From positions 1-64,000 of the forward strand of contig NZ_JAIVAF010000005.1 in NCBI RefSeq assembly GCF_020171805.1: DNA of 64,000 bases. Reading direction: 5' to 3'. This stretch comes from Guptibacillus algicola (GTDB lineage Bacteria > Bacillota > Bacilli > Bacillales > Guptibacillaceae). A program made the position numbers and the translations under genes. The notes beneath the pieces are model-generated. The model had not been told where the DNA came from. It saw nothing but the letters and a program-made list of their open reading frames with translations, and made no database searches. This document shows positions 12,105-22,434 of this stretch, in pieces. The first letter of the stretch is position 1; each line of letters opens with the position of its first letter.

Positions 12105-12721
12105 GAAGCGTTACGGTTACGGGGAAATCAGTTGAAGAAGCGTTGAAAGACGCGTTATCTCAACTTGAAACTGTAGAGGAACAAGTTGAAATTGAAGTGA
12201 TTGAAGAGCCCAAAAAAGGGTTTTTAGGATTTGGAGGAAAACCAGCACGTATTAAGGTTATTGAAAAACCTGATGTGCTTGAGCAAACAAAAGCTTTCTT
12301 AGAAAAAGTAATTAGTAATATGGGTGTTGAAGCCAGAATAGAAGGAGTAAAGAAAGATCGAGATCTTTATTTTACGTTGTCTGGTGAAAAAATTGCTATA
12401 CTAATAGGGAAACGCGGCCAAACTCTTAACTCGCTGCAATATTTGACAAACCTCGCCGCGAACCGATTTTCAGATCGCTTTGTGAGAGTAGTTCTCGACG
12501 CAGAGAACTATCGAGAAAGACGAGAAGATACGCTCAAGAAGTTAGCTGATCGTCTTGCTGATAAAGCGATCCATACGAAAAGGGACGTGCAGTTAGAACC
12601 GATGCCGTCGCTAGAACGGAAAGTGATTCACCTTTACTTAAAGGACAAGAAGGGAATCACGACTCACTCTGATGGTAACGATCCGCACAGACGTGTGGTT
12701 ATTGTTCCACGTAATAAATAA
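12101..12721 (+). CDS. jag: RNA-binding protein Jag (KhpB/EloR)
   Basis: A 206-residue protein with a Jag-N domain (residues 1-50, with [12 protein letters not shown]), a KH domain (about 75-135, [13 protein letters not shown]) and an R3H domain near the C-terminus. In firmicutes KhpB/EloR pairs with KhpA and affects cell elongation and division. The start is GTG at 12101, overlapping the yidC stop. A terminator follows directly. Confidence 0.95.
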   Translation: MRSVTVTGKSVEEALKDALSQLETVEEQVEIEVIEEPKKGFLGFGGKPARIKVIEKPDVLEQTKAFLEKVISNMGVEARIEGVKKDRDLYFTLSGEKIAILIGKRGQTLNSLQYLTNLAANRFSDRFVRVVLDAENYRERREDTLKKLADRLADKAIHTKRDVQLEPMPSLERKVIHLYLKDKKGITTHSDGNDPHRRVVIVPRNK

Positions 12722-12725
12722 TTTC

Positions 12726-12757
12726 AAACCTTCGGGCTACTGTCCGAAGGTTTTTTT
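12726..12757 (+). terminator. Terminator after jag
   Basis: A 10-bp stem (AAACCTTCGG with its complement) with an 8-nt loop is followed by seven T. It closes the rpmH-jag cluster. Confidence 0.9.
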
Positions 12758-12865
12758 ATGCTTTTCACTCACTACATTAGGAACCGAAAGACAGTTTAGG
12801 AACTAGTCCCAATTCTAGAGCCTTGTTATTTCTTTTTTCTTAATAATGGGTTACACTAAAAGGTA

Positions 12866-12914
12866 TTGTGGATTAATCTCTGTCTTTTTTGAAAGAGTTA
12901 TCCACTGTGGATAA
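12866..12914. promoter_or_regulatory. DnaA box cluster upstream of mnmE
   Basis: The 17-bp palindrome TTATCCACTGTGGATAA (12898-12914) holds two head-to-head DnaA boxes sharing one base. A further variant (TTGTGGATT) lies at 12866-12874. Such boxes outside oriC may titrate DnaA or make mnmE DnaA-responsive; this is inferred from sequence only. Confidence 0.7.
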
Positions 12915-12998
12915 TTGGTTAAACTAATACTAGTCTTCAATCATATAAGAAATATAGTAAATAGATCTTCATTTTTATAGATAAGAGAGGTGAACAAA

Positions 12999-14375
12999 AT
13001 GGAATATGAAACGATAGCAGCGATATCCACTCCTATGGGTGAAGGGGCAATCGCAATCGTACGGTTGAGTGGTTCTGAAGCGGTAGAGATTGCCGATAAG
13101 CTTTATAAAGGCTCAAAGCCGCTCGAAAACGTAGACTCTCATACCATTCACTATGGACATCTTATCGACCCGGATACAAACGAGTTAGCTGAAGAAGTCA
13201 TGGTTTCTGTCATGAGGGGACCTCGAACCTTCACAAGGGAAGATATTGTCGAAATTAATTGTCATGGGGGGCTCGTATCAGTCAACCGCGTTCTAGAACT
13301 TGTATTGAGAAGTGGTGCAAGACTTGCTGAGCCAGGGGAATTTACAAAACGAGCATTCCTTAACGGCCGAATCGACCTTTCTCAAGCAGAAGGTGTCATT
13401 GACCTTATTCGAGCAAAGACTGACAGAGCGATGAACGTGGCTTTAAATCAAATGGAAGGTCGTTTATCTTCATTGATTTCAACACTTCGAAGGCAATTAC
13501 TCGAGACTGTCGCACACGTTGAAGTAAATATCGACTACCCAGAGTACGATGCAGAAGAAATGACTCAGGAGCTTTTAACAAATCAGTTAAAAGAGGTAGA
13601 AGAGGAGATCAGACGCATCCTCGTCACAGCGAGACAAGGTAAAATCCTAAGAGAAGGACTTTCTACTGTTATTGTAGGAAGACCAAACGTTGGTAAATCG
13701 TCTTTATTGAACAGTCTTGTTCATGAAAACAAAGCGATTGTCACAGATGTACCTGGTACAACAAGAGATGTGATTGAAGAGTATGTGAACGTGAGAGGAG
13801 TTCCGTTAAGACTCGTTGACACGGCAGGCATACGTGAAACCGAAGATCTTGTCGAAAGAATTGGAGTAGAACGATCCAGAGAGCGTTTGAAGCAAGCAGA
13901 TCTCATATTACTCGTTCTTAATTATAATGATGAACTTACTCACGAAGATGAACAGCTTTTCAAAGCAGTCGAGGGTATGGATGTCATTGTCATTGTGAAC
14001 AAAACAGACCTAGAGGAAAAGCTTGATATAGAGAAAGTCAAACAGTTAGCGAATGAGCACCCGGTTATTACGACTTCCTTAAAAAATGAACAGGGAGTAG
14101 ATGAGTTAGAACAATCTATTTCTGAACTATTCTTTGAAGGAGCGGTTGAATCACAGGATTTAACCTACGTATCGAATTCCAGGCACATTGCATTGCTTGA
14201 GCAATCAAGGAAAACACTAGCGGATGCATTGAGTGCGATTGAAGCAGGGATGCCGGTTGATATGGTTCAGATTGATATTACTCGAACATGGGAATTACTA
14301 GGGGAGATTATCGGCGATACGGTATCTGAGAGTTTGATCGACCAGTTATTCTCACAATTCTGTCTTGGGAAATAA
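12999..14375 (+). CDS. mnmE: tRNA modification GTPase MnmE
   Basis: MnmE (458 residues) acts with MnmG to place the carboxymethylaminomethyl group on wobble U34 of certain tRNAs. It has the N-terminal folate-binding domain, the G domain with [14 protein letters not shown] and DTAGIRET, and the catalytic C-terminal CLGK. The ATG at 12999 gives the usual N-terminus and sits after GAGAGGTG; an in-frame GTG three codons earlier lies in the Shine-Dalgarno. mnmG follows 24 nt later. Confidence 0.97.
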   Translation: MEYETIAAISTPMGEGAIAIVRLSGSEAVEIADKLYKGSKPLENVDSHTIHYGHLIDPDTNELAEEVMVSVMRGPRTFTREDIVEINCHGGLVSVNRVLELVLRSGARLAEPGEFTKRAFLNGRIDLSQAEGVIDLIRAKTDRAMNVALNQMEGRLSSLISTLRRQLLETVAHVEVNIDYPEYDAEEMTQELLTNQLKEVEEEIRRILVTARQGKILREGLSTVIVGRPNVGKSSLLNSLVHENKAIVTDVPGTTRDVIEEYVNVRGVPLRLVDTAGIRETEDLVERIGVERSRERLKQADLILLVLNYNDELTHEDEQLFKAVEGMDVIVIVNKTDLEEKLDIEKVKQLANEHPVITTSLKNEQGVDELEQSISELFFEGAVESQDLTYVSNSRHIALLEQSRKTLADALSAIEAGMPVDMVQIDITRTWELLGEIIGDTVSESLIDQLFSQFCLGK

Positions 14376-14399
14376 GAATATAAAAGGAGGAATACGGCA

Positions 14400-16283
14400 A
14401 TGGGTTACAAAGCCGATTCTTATGATGTAATCGTCGTTGGCGCAGGTCATGCCGGTGTAGAAGCAGGTCTTGCTTCAGCAAGAATGGGTGCAAAGACACT
14501 TATGCTTACACTTAATCTTGACTCTGTCGCATTCATGCCCTGCAACCCCAGTGTAGGGGGTCCTGCAAAAGGGATCGTTGTTAGGGAAATTGATGCACTA
14601 GGCGGCGAAATGGCGCGAAATATTGATAAAACACACATTCAGATGAGAATGTTAAACACAGGTAAAGGACCAGCTGTACGAGCACTGCGTGCACAAGCTG
14701 ATAAAGTCTTTTACCAAAGCGAAATGAAGAAAACACTAGAAGAACAAGATAATTTAACGCTACTGCAAGGAATGGTTGAAAAGCTAGTCGTTGAAGACGG
14801 TGTATGTACTGGTGTAGAAACAAAGACTGGTGCTCAATATGAAGCGAAGTCAGTCATTCTTACAACAGGTACGTTCCTGCGCGGCCGTATTATCCTTGGA
14901 GACCTTTCTTATGAGAGTGGTCCGAATAATATGCAACCTTCTGTGAACCTTTCTTATCATCTACAAGAACTTGGTTTCGATATGGTTCGATTTAAGACAG
15001 GAACACCACCTCGTGTGAACAACAAATCAATCGATTATAGTAAGACTGAAATTCAACCAGGTGACGAAAAGCCGAGAGCCTTTTCATATGAAACGACGGA
15101 ATTTATCACTGATCAGCTTCCGTGCTGGCTAACGTATACAGGTGAGGAAACGCATAAGCTTATCAACGATAACCTTCATCGTTCCCCTATGTACTCCGGC
15201 ATGATTGAGGGCACAGGTCCACGCTATTGTCCATCGATTGAAGATAAGATCGTCCGATTCAATGATAAGCCGCGTCATCAGATTTTCTTAGAGCCTGAAG
15301 GTCGCAATACGAAAGAAGTTTATGTGCAGGGGCTATCAACGAGTCTTCCTGAAGATTTGCAGCGTAAAATTCTTAAGACGGTACCTGGCCTTGAAAACGT
15401 AGAGATGATGCGTGCAGGCTACGCGATCGAGTATGATGCCATCGTCCCTACTCAGCTTTGGCCTTCTTTAGAAACAAAAACAGTGAAGAATCTATTCACT
15501 GCAGGGCAGCTTAACGGTACGTCAGGCTATGAAGAAGCTGCAGGTCAGGGAATTATGGCAGGAATCAATGCGGCACGAAATGCACAGGACCGTGAACCAG
15601 TTATTCTAGATCGTTCTCAAGCTTACATCGGAGTATTGATCGATGACCTTGTAACGAAGGGTACAAATGAACCTTATCGTTTATTAACATCACGTGCAGA
15701 ATATAGGTTGTTACTTCGACATGATAATGCTGACTTAAGATTAACTGAGATTGGTCATGAGATCGGTATGATCAAAGAAGATCGATACAGTCGCTTCACA
15801 GCTAAGAAGCAGCTTATTGAAAAAGAAATCAAGCGTCTTGAATCTGTTGTTATTAAACCGACTGAAGAAGTAAATGAAGTGCTAAGTAACTATGGTACTG
15901 ACCTAAAAGAAGCTGCACATGCGGCTAACTTAATCAAACGTCCTGAAGTAAGCTATGAAGCGATCAAACAGCTTACTCCTGCTGACGAAGAAATACCAGA
16001 AGATGTAGCAGAACAAGTAGAGATCCAAATTAAATACAAAGGCTATATTACTAAGAGTTTGCAACAAGTTGAGCGTATGAAGAAGATGGATGAGAAGAAG
16101 ATTCCTGAAGATATTGATTACGCTGCAATCAATGGACTAGCAAATGAAGCGAAACAGAAGCTACACGAGGTTCGTCCTCTATCGATCGGCCAGGCTTCAC
16201 GCGTATCTGGAGTTAACCCGGCAGATATTTCTATTTTACTTGTCTATATTGAGCAAGGCAAAATAGCGAAGATTGCTAAATAA
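14400..16283 (+). CDS. mnmG: tRNA uridine-5-carboxymethylaminomethyl enzyme MnmG (GidA)
   Basis: A 627-residue flavoprotein partner of MnmE. The FAD-binding Rossmann motif [17 protein letters not shown] is at the N-terminus; the conserved [11 protein letters not shown] and RAGYAIEYD blocks follow, and a helical C-terminal domain binds MnmE and tRNA. AAAGGAGGAA precedes the ATG. Its length matches the family. It is part of an mnmE-mnmG-rsmG operon. Confidence 0.98.
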   Translation: MGYKADSYDVIVVGAGHAGVEAGLASARMGAKTLMLTLNLDSVAFMPCNPSVGGPAKGIVVREIDALGGEMARNIDKTHIQMRMLNTGKGPAVRALRAQADKVFYQSEMKKTLEEQDNLTLLQGMVEKLVVEDGVCTGVETKTGAQYEAKSVILTTGTFLRGRIILGDLSYESGPNNMQPSVNLSYHLQELGFDMVRFKTGTPPRVNNKSIDYSKTEIQPGDEKPRAFSYETTEFITDQLPCWLTYTGEETHKLINDNLHRSPMYSGMIEGTGPRYCPSIEDKIVRFNDKPRHQIFLEPEGRNTKEVYVQGLSTSLPEDLQRKILKTVPGLENVEMMRAGYAIEYDAIVPTQLWPSLETKTVKNLFTAGQLNGTSGYEEAAGQGIMAGINAARNAQDREPVILDRSQAYIGVLIDDLVTKGTNEPYRLLTSRAEYRLLLRHDNADLRLTEIGHEIGMIKEDRYSRFTAKKQLIEKEIKRLESVVIKPTEEVNEVLSNYGTDLKEAAHAANLIKRPEVSYEAIKQLTPADEEIPEDVAEQVEIQIKYKGYITKSLQQVERMKKMDEKKIPEDIDYAAINGLANEAKQKLHEVRPLSIGQASRVSGVNPADISILLVYIEQGKIAKIAK

Positions 16284-16302
16284 TCGATAAAGTGAGGTAG
16301 CC

Positions 16303-17016
16303 ATGAACGAAAAACAATTCATGGAGTTGCTGGAGGAGAAAGGGATTTCCCTTTCTTCAGAGCAACTTCAACAATTTCAAACATATTATGATACTTTGGT
16401 CGAATGGAACGAAAAAATGAACTTAACTGCCATAACTGATAAAGAAGAAGTGTATGAAAAGCATTTTTTCGACTCTATTATGGCAGCATTTTCATTTGAT
16501 TTTTCATCTGATTTACATATTTGCGATGTAGGAGCAGGGGCAGGGTTTCCAAGTTTACCAATAAAAATTTGCTTCCCTCACCTACGCGTCACAATCGTCG
16601 ATTCACTTAATAAACGAATTGGATTTCTAGAACACTTAGCATCAGAATTGAACCTGAAAGGTGTTTCTTTTTGTCATGATCGCGCTGAACTATTTGGAAA
16701 GAACAAAACGTATCGCGAACAGTATGATGTTGTCACAGCACGAGCTGTAGCACGGATGTCTGTTCTTGGTGAGTTGTGTTTACCGCTAGTGAAACCAGAA
16801 GGGTATTTTGTTGCACTAAAAGGACCAAATGTTGAAGAAGAACTTAAAGCTGGCAAACAAGCCATAACCTTACTTGGTGGTAAAATAGAAAAGATCGACA
16901 AGCTTTCTCTGCCTATCGAAGAAAGCGAGCGGAATATCGTCACTATTAAAAAAATCAAATCGACACCAAAAAAATATCCAAGAAAGCCAGGCACACCCAA
17001 CAAAAATCCTTTATAA
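16303..17016 (+). CDS. rsmG: 16S rRNA m7G527 methyltransferase RsmG
   Basis: A 237-residue class I methyltransferase that modifies G527 of 16S rRNA. The SAM-binding motif is [16 protein letters not shown] near residue 75, with [11 protein letters not shown] further on. The C-terminal tail is lysine- and proline-rich ([15 protein letters not shown]), as in Bacillus homologues. It follows mnmG by 19 nt. Confidence 0.97.
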   Translation: MNEKQFMELLEEKGISLSSEQLQQFQTYYDTLVEWNEKMNLTAITDKEEVYEKHFFDSIMAAFSFDFSSDLHICDVGAGAGFPSLPIKICFPHLRVTIVDSLNKRIGFLEHLASELNLKGVSFCHDRAELFGKNKTYREQYDVVTARAVARMSVLGELCLPLVKPEGYFVALKGPNVEEELKAGKQAITLLGGKIEKIDKLSLPIEESERNIVTIKKIKSTPKKYPRKPGTPNKNPL

Positions 17017-17045
17017 TAGAAATGGTCTGCATTTGAACGGAAAAG

Positions 17046-17061
17046 TGTTTCACGTGGAACG
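17046..17061. promoter_or_regulatory. parS-like site upstream of noc
   Basis: TGTTTCACGTGGAACG matches the parS consensus TGTTNCACGTGAAACA at 14 of 16 positions and keeps the central CACGTG. Its exact reverse complement occurs inside parB at 19507-19522. It should be a Spo0J/ParB loading site. Confidence 0.8.
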
Positions 17062-17132
17062 CTATGTCTAGAAGGATTTTTAGTTCAGGGTAACGAATCA
17101 GTTAAGGAGTCGATTAAAGGTGGTGTTGGGCG

Positions 17133-17972
17133 ATGAAACATACGTTTTCACGTCTTTTCGGATTGAACGAAGAAAAAAATGAGGCGATGGAATCTGACCA
17201 GGACGAAGTAAAGCACATCCTCGTTGAAGAAATTATTCCGAATCGTTTCCAACCTCGAACAATTTTTATAGATGAAAAAATCGCTGAACTATCTCAGACT
17301 ATTAAAACACATGGCATTATCCAGCCAATTGTGGTGCGAGAACGTGAAGGCAAATATGAAATTATTGCCGGAGAACGCCGCTGGAGAGCAGTGAAAAAGC
17401 TCGGGTGGGAGCGAATTCCTGCAATCGTTAAAGAATTTAATGATTCTCAAACAGCTTCGATCGCTTTAATAGAGAACTTACAGAGGGAAGAGTTAACGGC
17501 AATTGAAGAAGCAATGGCTTACTCTCAGCTGCTAGAGCTTCATAATTTAACTCAAGAAAGCCTCGCGCAACGACTTGGAAAAGGACAATCAACAATTGCT
17601 AATAAGCTTCGGTTATTGAAACTGCCGGAACCTATTCAGCAAGCGCTTTTAAATAAACAAATTACTGAAAGACATGCGAGAGCATTGATCCCCCTAAAGA
17701 ATCCCGAGAATCAAGTGAAGGTACTTGAAGAGGTGATCGAGAAGCAATGGAACGTTAAACAAACGGAGGAACGAGTCGTGCGGATGCTTGAAGGCACCAC
17801 TCCAAAGCCAAAGCCGACAAAGAAGTCCTTTAGTAAAGACATGCGTCTTGCTGTGAACACCATTCGCCAATCTCTTGATATGGTTACGGAAAGTGGTTTA
17901 TCGATCGATACCGATGAAGAAGAGCACGAAGAATATTACCAGTTTACAATTCGCATTCCGAAAAAGAAGTAA
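17133..17972 (+). CDS. noc: Nucleoid occlusion protein Noc
   Basis: A 279-residue ParB paralogue that blocks Z-ring assembly over the nucleoid. The N-terminal amphipathic membrane-targeting segment [11 protein letters not shown] distinguishes it from Spo0J. It keeps the CTPase motif AGERRWRA and the HTH region [17 protein letters not shown]. It ends in IRIPKKK, as B. subtilis Noc does. Noc binds its own NBS sites (ATTTCCCGGGAAAT-like); I did not find a perfect NBS in the window. Confidence 0.95.
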   Translation: MKHTFSRLFGLNEEKNEAMESDQDEVKHILVEEIIPNRFQPRTIFIDEKIAELSQTIKTHGIIQPIVVREREGKYEIIAGERRWRAVKKLGWERIPAIVKEFNDSQTASIALIENLQREELTAIEEAMAYSQLLELHNLTQESLAQRLGKGQSTIANKLRLLKLPEPIQQALLNKQITERHARALIPLKNPENQVKVLEEVIEKQWNVKQTEERVVRMLEGTTPKPKPTKKSFSKDMRLAVNTIRQSLDMVTESGLSIDTDEEEHEEYYQFTIRIPKKK

Positions 17973-17999
17973 AACTCATCCGAGCAGGATGAGTTTTTA
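17972..17999 (+). terminator. noc terminator
   Basis: An 8-bp stem (ACTCATCC/GGATGAGT) with a 5-nt loop and TTTT follows the noc stop codon. Confidence 0.85.
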
Positions 18000-18099
18000 G
18001 TTTGGGTAAGGTGTTTTTATTTGTCAAAACAACATCCAAAATATTCTAATCATGATAAAATATGAGGTAGAAATGTCGTTCTAAGGAGTAGGTGAAACA

Positions 18100-18861
18100 T
18101 TGGCTAATATTATTGCTGTTGCGAATCAAAAAGGCGGAGTTGGTAAAACGACGACCTCTGTTAATTTAAGCGCATGTCTAGCTTCACTTGGTAAAAAGGT
18201 GCTTCTCGTAGATATCGATCCACAGGGTAATGCAACAAGTGGTGTTGGTGTTGAGAAGGGTGCGATCGATCACTGTGTGTACAATATACTAGTGGATGAT
18301 AAAGATGCCATCGATATTATGCAGCAGACCTCGATTGAAAATCTACACGTTATTCCTTCAACAATTCAGCTAGCTGGAGCAGAAATTGAACTCGTACCTA
18401 CTATATCAAGAGAAGTTCGCTTAAAAAGAGCGTTGGCGAAAGTTGAAAAAAACTATGATTATATTATAATAGATTGTCCTCCATCACTAGGTTTACTTAC
18501 AATCAATTCTCTAACAGCGGCTAATGCAGTTCTTATCCCAGTCCAATGTGAATATTACGCGTTGGAAGGGTTAAGTCAGCTATTAAATACTGTTCGACTC
18601 GTACAAAAACACTTAAACACTGATTTGAAAATTGAAGGTGTTCTACTTACTATGTTAGATGCTAGAACAAACTTAGGAATTCAAGTTATTGAAGAAGTGA
18701 AGAAGTACTTCCAAGAGAAAGTCTATAAAGCGATCGTTCCAAGAAATGTTCGATTAGGAGAAGCGCCAAGCCATGGCAAACCGATTATAGCGTATGATTC
18801 TAAATCTAGAGGAGCGGAAGTTTATTTAGAACTTGCAAAGGAAGTGTTAGGTAATGACTAA
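18100..18861 (+). CDS. parA: Chromosome partitioning ATPase ParA (Soj)
   Basis: A 253-residue ParA/MinD-type ATPase. The deviant Walker A KGGVGKTT is at residues 11-18, with DIDPQGNATSG and the DCPPSLGLLT Walker B. Soj controls DnaA activity and helps origin segregation with Spo0J. The start is TTG at 18100, with AAGGAG upstream. parB overlaps its 3' end by 8 nt. Confidence 0.97.
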   Translation: MANIIAVANQKGGVGKTTTSVNLSACLASLGKKVLLVDIDPQGNATSGVGVEKGAIDHCVYNILVDDKDAIDIMQQTSIENLHVIPSTIQLAGAEIELVPTISREVRLKRALAKVEKNYDYIIIDCPPSLGLLTINSLTAANAVLIPVQCEYYALEGLSQLLNTVRLVQKHLNTDLKIEGVLLTMLDARTNLGIQVIEEVKKYFQEKVYKAIVPRNVRLGEAPSHGKPIIAYDSKSRGAEVYLELAKEVLGND

Positions 18862-19699
18862 TCGTGGATTAGGCAAAGGGATCAATGCATTTTTTCCTTC
18901 CCAAAAGGAAGATGAAACGGTTAAAGATATTCCTTTGAACGAACTGCGTCCTAACCCCTACCAACCAAGAAAAAAGTTTAATGCGGAAGCGATCGAAGAA
19001 TTGAGTTCCTCTATTCAAACATACGGGGTTCTTCAGCCTGTGATCGTGAGAAAAAGCATAAAAGGGTATGAAATTGTTGTAGGGGAACGACGCTATCGCG
19101 CATCAAAAGAAGCGGGGCTGAAAACAATCCCGGCCGTTGTGCGAGACCTTACAGATCGAAAAATGATGGAAATTGCCTTGATTGAAAACCTACAAAGAGA
19201 GAATTTGAACCCAATCGAAGAGGCATTGGCTTATCAGAAATTAATGGAAGAAACAGACGTTACACAAGAAGAACTATCGAAGCGTCTTGGTAAAAGCAGA
19301 CCTCATCTAGCGAACTTTCTTCGGTTGCTCCAACTTTCTCCTGAAGTACAGGATTATATAGCAGAAGGTAAGATAACGATGGGGCATGGCAGAGCTCTAT
19401 TAGGCTTAAAAAAGAAAGAAGCGAGAAAAGCATTAGCGGAACGAGTAATCGATGAAAAGCTAAATGTCAGACAGCTTGAACATCTTATCAATGGGATGAA
19501 TAATAACGTTCCACGTGAAACAACAAAGGATGAGAAGCCAGATCCTTTCTTAAAAGACAAGGAAAATGTGCTTAGAGAACGGTTCGGAACGTCCGTTTCA
19601 ATTAAAAGAACGAAGAAAAAAGGCAAAATCGAAATCGAATTCTTCTCACAGGATGATTTAGATCGCATTCTTGATGTACTAGAAAAAGGTGAGCAATAG
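18854..19699 (+). CDS. parB: Chromosome partitioning protein ParB (Spo0J)
   Basis: A 281-residue CTP-dependent ParB clamp that loads at parS. It has the N-terminal NELRPNPYQPRKKF segment, VGERRYRA (CTP binding), the HTH SKRLGKSRPHLANFLRLL and a C-terminal dimerisation domain. A parS-like site (19507-19522) lies inside its own coding sequence, as in B. subtilis spo0J. A terminator follows. Confidence 0.97.
   Translation: MTNRGLGKGINAFFPSQKEDETVKDIPLNELRPNPYQPRKKFNAEAIEELSSSIQTYGVLQPVIVRKSIKGYEIVVGERRYRASKEAGLKTIPAVVRDLTDRKMMEIALIENLQRENLNPIEEALAYQKLMEETDVTQEELSKRLGKSRPHLANFLRLLQLSPEVQDYIAEGKITMGHGRALLGLKKKEARKALAERVIDEKLNVRQLEHLINGMNNNVPRETTKDEKPDPFLKDKENVLRERFGTSVSIKRTKKKGKIEIEFFSQDDLDRILDVLEKGEQ
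19507..19522. promoter_or_regulatory. parS-like site inside parB
   Basis: CGTTCCACGTGAAACA matches parS at 15 of 16 positions. It is the exact reverse complement of the site at 17046-17061, so the two sites face opposite ways 2.4 kb apart. Confidence 0.88.
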
Positions 19700-19704
19700 C
19701 AGTC

Positions 19705-19735
19705 AGCATAAACTGAAGAGCAGTTTATGCTTTTA
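19705..19735 (+). terminator. parB terminator
   Basis: An 11-bp stem (AGCATAAACTG with its complement) with a short loop and a T-rich tail follows the parB stop. Confidence 0.85.
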
Positions 19736-19766
19736 TTATAGGTGAAAAAGCGGAGGTGTTTGTGTT

Positions 19767-20912
19767 ATGTATCTCGATCAAGCAGCAACGTCATTTCCAA
19801 AACCGCCAGAAGTGGTAGAAGCTATGACAAAGGCGCTAACAGAATACGCTGCAAATCCAGGGCGAAGCGGGCATAGGATGTCTGTGAAAGCGAATGAGGT
19901 GATCAGTCAAGCAAGAGAACAGCTTGCTGACTTTTTTGGTTTTTCGTATCCAAATCGCGTCTGCTTTACATCCAATGCAACGTCTGCGCTTAACCAGGCG
20001 CTAAAAGGGTTTCGTTTTCAAAGCGGGGACCACGTGTTGACGACATCTTATGAACATAACTCTGTACGTCGTCCTCTTGAGAATCTAAAAGAGAAGACGG
20101 GGATTAAGATTACCTACTTTGATCCTGGAGTAGGTGAGAACTTTGATATGGATGCATTCGAAAGGGCAATCACACCCCATACAAAAATGATTGTTGTCTC
20201 ACATGGCTCGAATTTAACAGGCAAAATCACCCCAATCGATGAAATTGGAAAGCTTGCAAAGGAAAGTGGGATCGCATTTCTCGTAGATGCTGCGCAAACT
20301 GCAGGTGTACTACCGATTAACTTAGAGGAAATGAATATTGATCTGCTCGCATTTCCCGGTCATAAAGGATTGCTTGGTCCTCAAGGAACAGGGGTTCTTA
20401 TGGTAGGAAAAGGGGTAGAATTAGACCCGATTTTTCAAGGGGGGACTGGCAGTCGATCAGAGTCCACCCAACAACCAGCAGTTTACCCTGAATTCCTAGA
20501 AAGCGGCACATTAAATACGCCGGGGATTGCAGGACTTCTGGCTGGACTTGAAACTGTAAAGAAATTAGGACTCGACTCTATCTATAGTCATGAACTGCAA
20601 CTAACCCAAAAACTCATCGAAGGATTACGTGCCATCGATTATGTAACAATCTATGGTCCACAAACGAATCGTCTTGGTGTTGTTCCATTTACAATTGAAG
20701 GAATCGACGGTCAAGAAATTGCGATTATTTTGGACCAGCACTATAATATTGCTGTACGTGCAGGACTTCATTGCACTCCAATCGGCCATGAGTCGATTGG
20801 AACATCTGAAAGTGGCGCTGTAAGGATCAGTGTAGGTCCTTACAATACAGAAGAAGAAATCGAACAAGCTTTAAAAGCGATTGAAGAAATTGTAGAAGGT
20901 TATTTTGGCTAA
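19767..20912 (+). CDS. Aminotransferase class V, cysteine desulfurase-like
   Basis: A 381-residue fold-type I PLP enzyme related to NifS/SufS. The PLP lysine lies in AFPGHKGLLGPQGTG, and the candidate active-site cysteine in RAGLHCTPIGH. This group is often annotated only as a cysteine desulfurase family protein; the substrate is unknown. AGCGGAGGTG precedes the ATG. The next gene (DUF554) begins 11 nt downstream, so they are probably co-transcribed. It could supply sulfur for tRNA thiolation, but nothing here proves that. Confidence 0.88.
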   Translation: MYLDQAATSFPKPPEVVEAMTKALTEYAANPGRSGHRMSVKANEVISQAREQLADFFGFSYPNRVCFTSNATSALNQALKGFRFQSGDHVLTTSYEHNSVRRPLENLKEKTGIKITYFDPGVGENFDMDAFERAITPHTKMIVVSHGSNLTGKITPIDEIGKLAKESGIAFLVDAAQTAGVLPINLEEMNIDLLAFPGHKGLLGPQGTGVLMVGKGVELDPIFQGGTGSRSESTQQPAVYPEFLESGTLNTPGIAGLLAGLETVKKLGLDSIYSHELQLTQKLIEGLRAIDYVTIYGPQTNRLGVVPFTIEGIDGQEIAIILDQHYNIAVRAGLHCTPIGHESIGTSESGAVRISVGPYNTEEEIEQALKAIEEIVEGYFG

Positions 20913-20923
20913 GGAGAGGTAAG

Positions 20924-21628
20924 ATGGTCCTATTAGGTACAGTAGTTAATGGTCTTGCAATCATACTAGGAACATTGATCGGAACGTTTAGTAGAAGAAT
21001 ACCAGAACGAATGAAAACGACGATCATGCAGGGATTAGCACTTGTTGTTGCTGTAATCGGGCTTCAAATGGCTATGAAGAGTGAACAATTTCTTGTAGTG
21101 ATCGGTAGTTTAGTAGTCGGGGGAATTCTTGGAGAGTACTGGGACCTTGAAGGGAAGCTTAAAAGCTTAGGTCGCTGGATCGAAATAAAAACAGGGGCTG
21201 CGTCTGAAGGAAGTGTTGCACAAGCTTTTGTAACGGCGACGCTTGTTTATGTCGTTGGAGCGATGGCGATCCTTGGAGCGTTAGACAGTGGGCTTCGTGA
21301 TGATCACTCTGTGCTTTTCACCAAATCACTGATAGATGGCTTCACGGCAATCATGTTCACGGCTACCCTTGGGTATGGTGTGCTGTTTTCTGCATTCCCC
21401 GTCATGATCTACCAGGGATTTATTGCTCTCTTTGCATCTCAAATCGACCGCTTTGTCCCTCAAGCGTTGCTTGATGCATTCATTGCAGAAGTAACGTCTG
21501 CAGGTGGCATTATGATCCTAGCTATCGGATTGAACCTATTAGGATTAACGCAAATTCGAGTAGCCAATTTCCTTCCGGGCTTACTTGTGGCAGTGTCACT
21601 CGTCACGTCCCTTTATTACATTCAATAA
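20924..21628 (+). CDS. DUF554 (YqgA-like) membrane protein
   Basis: A 234-residue integral membrane protein with six or seven hydrophobic segments and glycine-rich repeats (VNGLAIILGTLIGTF, VIGSLVVGGILGEYWDLEG). It matches the DUF554/YqgA family, proposed to be transporters; the function is not established. It is probably co-transcribed with the preceding aminotransferase and ends at a bidirectional terminator shared with yyaC. Confidence 0.88.
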   Translation: MVLLGTVVNGLAIILGTLIGTFSRRIPERMKTTIMQGLALVVAVIGLQMAMKSEQFLVVIGSLVVGGILGEYWDLEGKLKSLGRWIEIKTGAASEGSVAQAFVTATLVYVVGAMAILGALDSGLRDDHSVLFTKSLIDGFTAIMFTATLGYGVLFSAFPVMIYQGFIALFASQIDRFVPQALLDAFIAEVTSAGGIMILAIGLNLLGLTQIRVANFLPGLLVAVSLVTSLYYIQ

Positions 21629-21672
21629 AAACCCCCTTTTCCGGACTAGCGTTCCGAGAAAAGGGGTTTTTT
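21627..21672. terminator. Bidirectional terminator (DUF554 gene / yyaC)
   Basis: A long stem built from AAAACCCCCTTTTCCGGA and its near complement has A-rich and T-rich flanks on both sides. It lies between two convergent genes. Confidence 0.9.
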
Positions 21673-22310
21673 TATGGTATTTGAAAAAGGTCATCGCTCC
21701 ATGATTTGATTTGCTTATTCACTTTACTTTCCTGCTCTGTCGAAGAGTAATAAGTTCCTATTGCACCGTTGAGACTCTCAGCCATAATATCGGCCATTTT
21801 CATGACAAGATTTAAGCGTGTGTTCTGTAGAACAAAGTATTCCATAAACCCACTCACATTTACGATCCCTGTTAAATGGATATGACCTACCTCTGGAAGT
21901 TCTTTCTTCACGCCAGCTCCTGGTTTCACTGGCCCATCTCCAACCGTAATGATACCGACTGAATGAAGACGGCCAAGGCAAGCGTCAATTCCGATCACAA
22001 AAGGATTGTGATGAGTCTTCTCGATTGTTGTCATCACGTCGTTTAAATTTACAGCATGTACTGGAGACTCTAGCGTACCATATACAGAAGCATGTAAATT
22101 AAGCTTACTCAGCTTGCTTCCTACGAGAGGGCCAAGCGCATCTCCTGTAGAGCGGTCCGTACCGATACAAACGATTACAATCTCCTCGGCTCGTTTTCTA
22201 GGGAGCATATTCGTAATCTTTTCCCCAGTCGTTTTTATGGCAAGAGCATCCTCATGATGGATTCGATATGCTACAGGCTTTTTTTGAAAAAACTTGTCTC
22301 GAAGATTCAT
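21672..22310 (-). CDS. yyaC: YyaC family (DUF1256) spore protease-like protein
   Basis: A 212-residue YyaC protein, structurally related to the germination protease Gpr. The core is EEIVIVCIGTDRSTGDALGP followed by VIGIDACLG and GDGPVKPGAGVKK. yyaC is restricted to spore formers and is expressed in the forespore in B. subtilis, which supports the sporulating lifestyle of this organism. Read on the minus strand, convergent to its neighbour. Confidence 0.93.
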   Translation of the reverse strand: MNLRDKFFQKKPVAYRIHHEDALAIKTTGEKITNMLPRKRAEEIVIVCIGTDRSTGDALGPLVGSKLSKLNLHASVYGTLESPVHAVNLNDVMTTIEKTHHNPFVIGIDACLGRLHSVGIITVGDGPVKPGAGVKKELPEVGHIHLTGIVNVSGFMEYFVLQNTRLNLVMKMADIMAESLNGAIGTYYSSTEQESKVNKQIKSWSDDLFQIP

Positions 22311-22434
22311 AGGATTCTCTCCTTTGTAATAGTAGTAACAGTATACGGAAAGTTAAGGTGATCTATACATAAAGCTTAGTTTTTCTTCTACATAAATGAA
22401 ATAAAGTTGAAGAACTGGCAAAGGAGGGAATGCC

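Noticed and set aside
20354-20368. Noc-binding (NBS) site candidates such as TTTCCCGGT
   Set aside because: None has the full ATTTCCCGGGAAAT palindrome.
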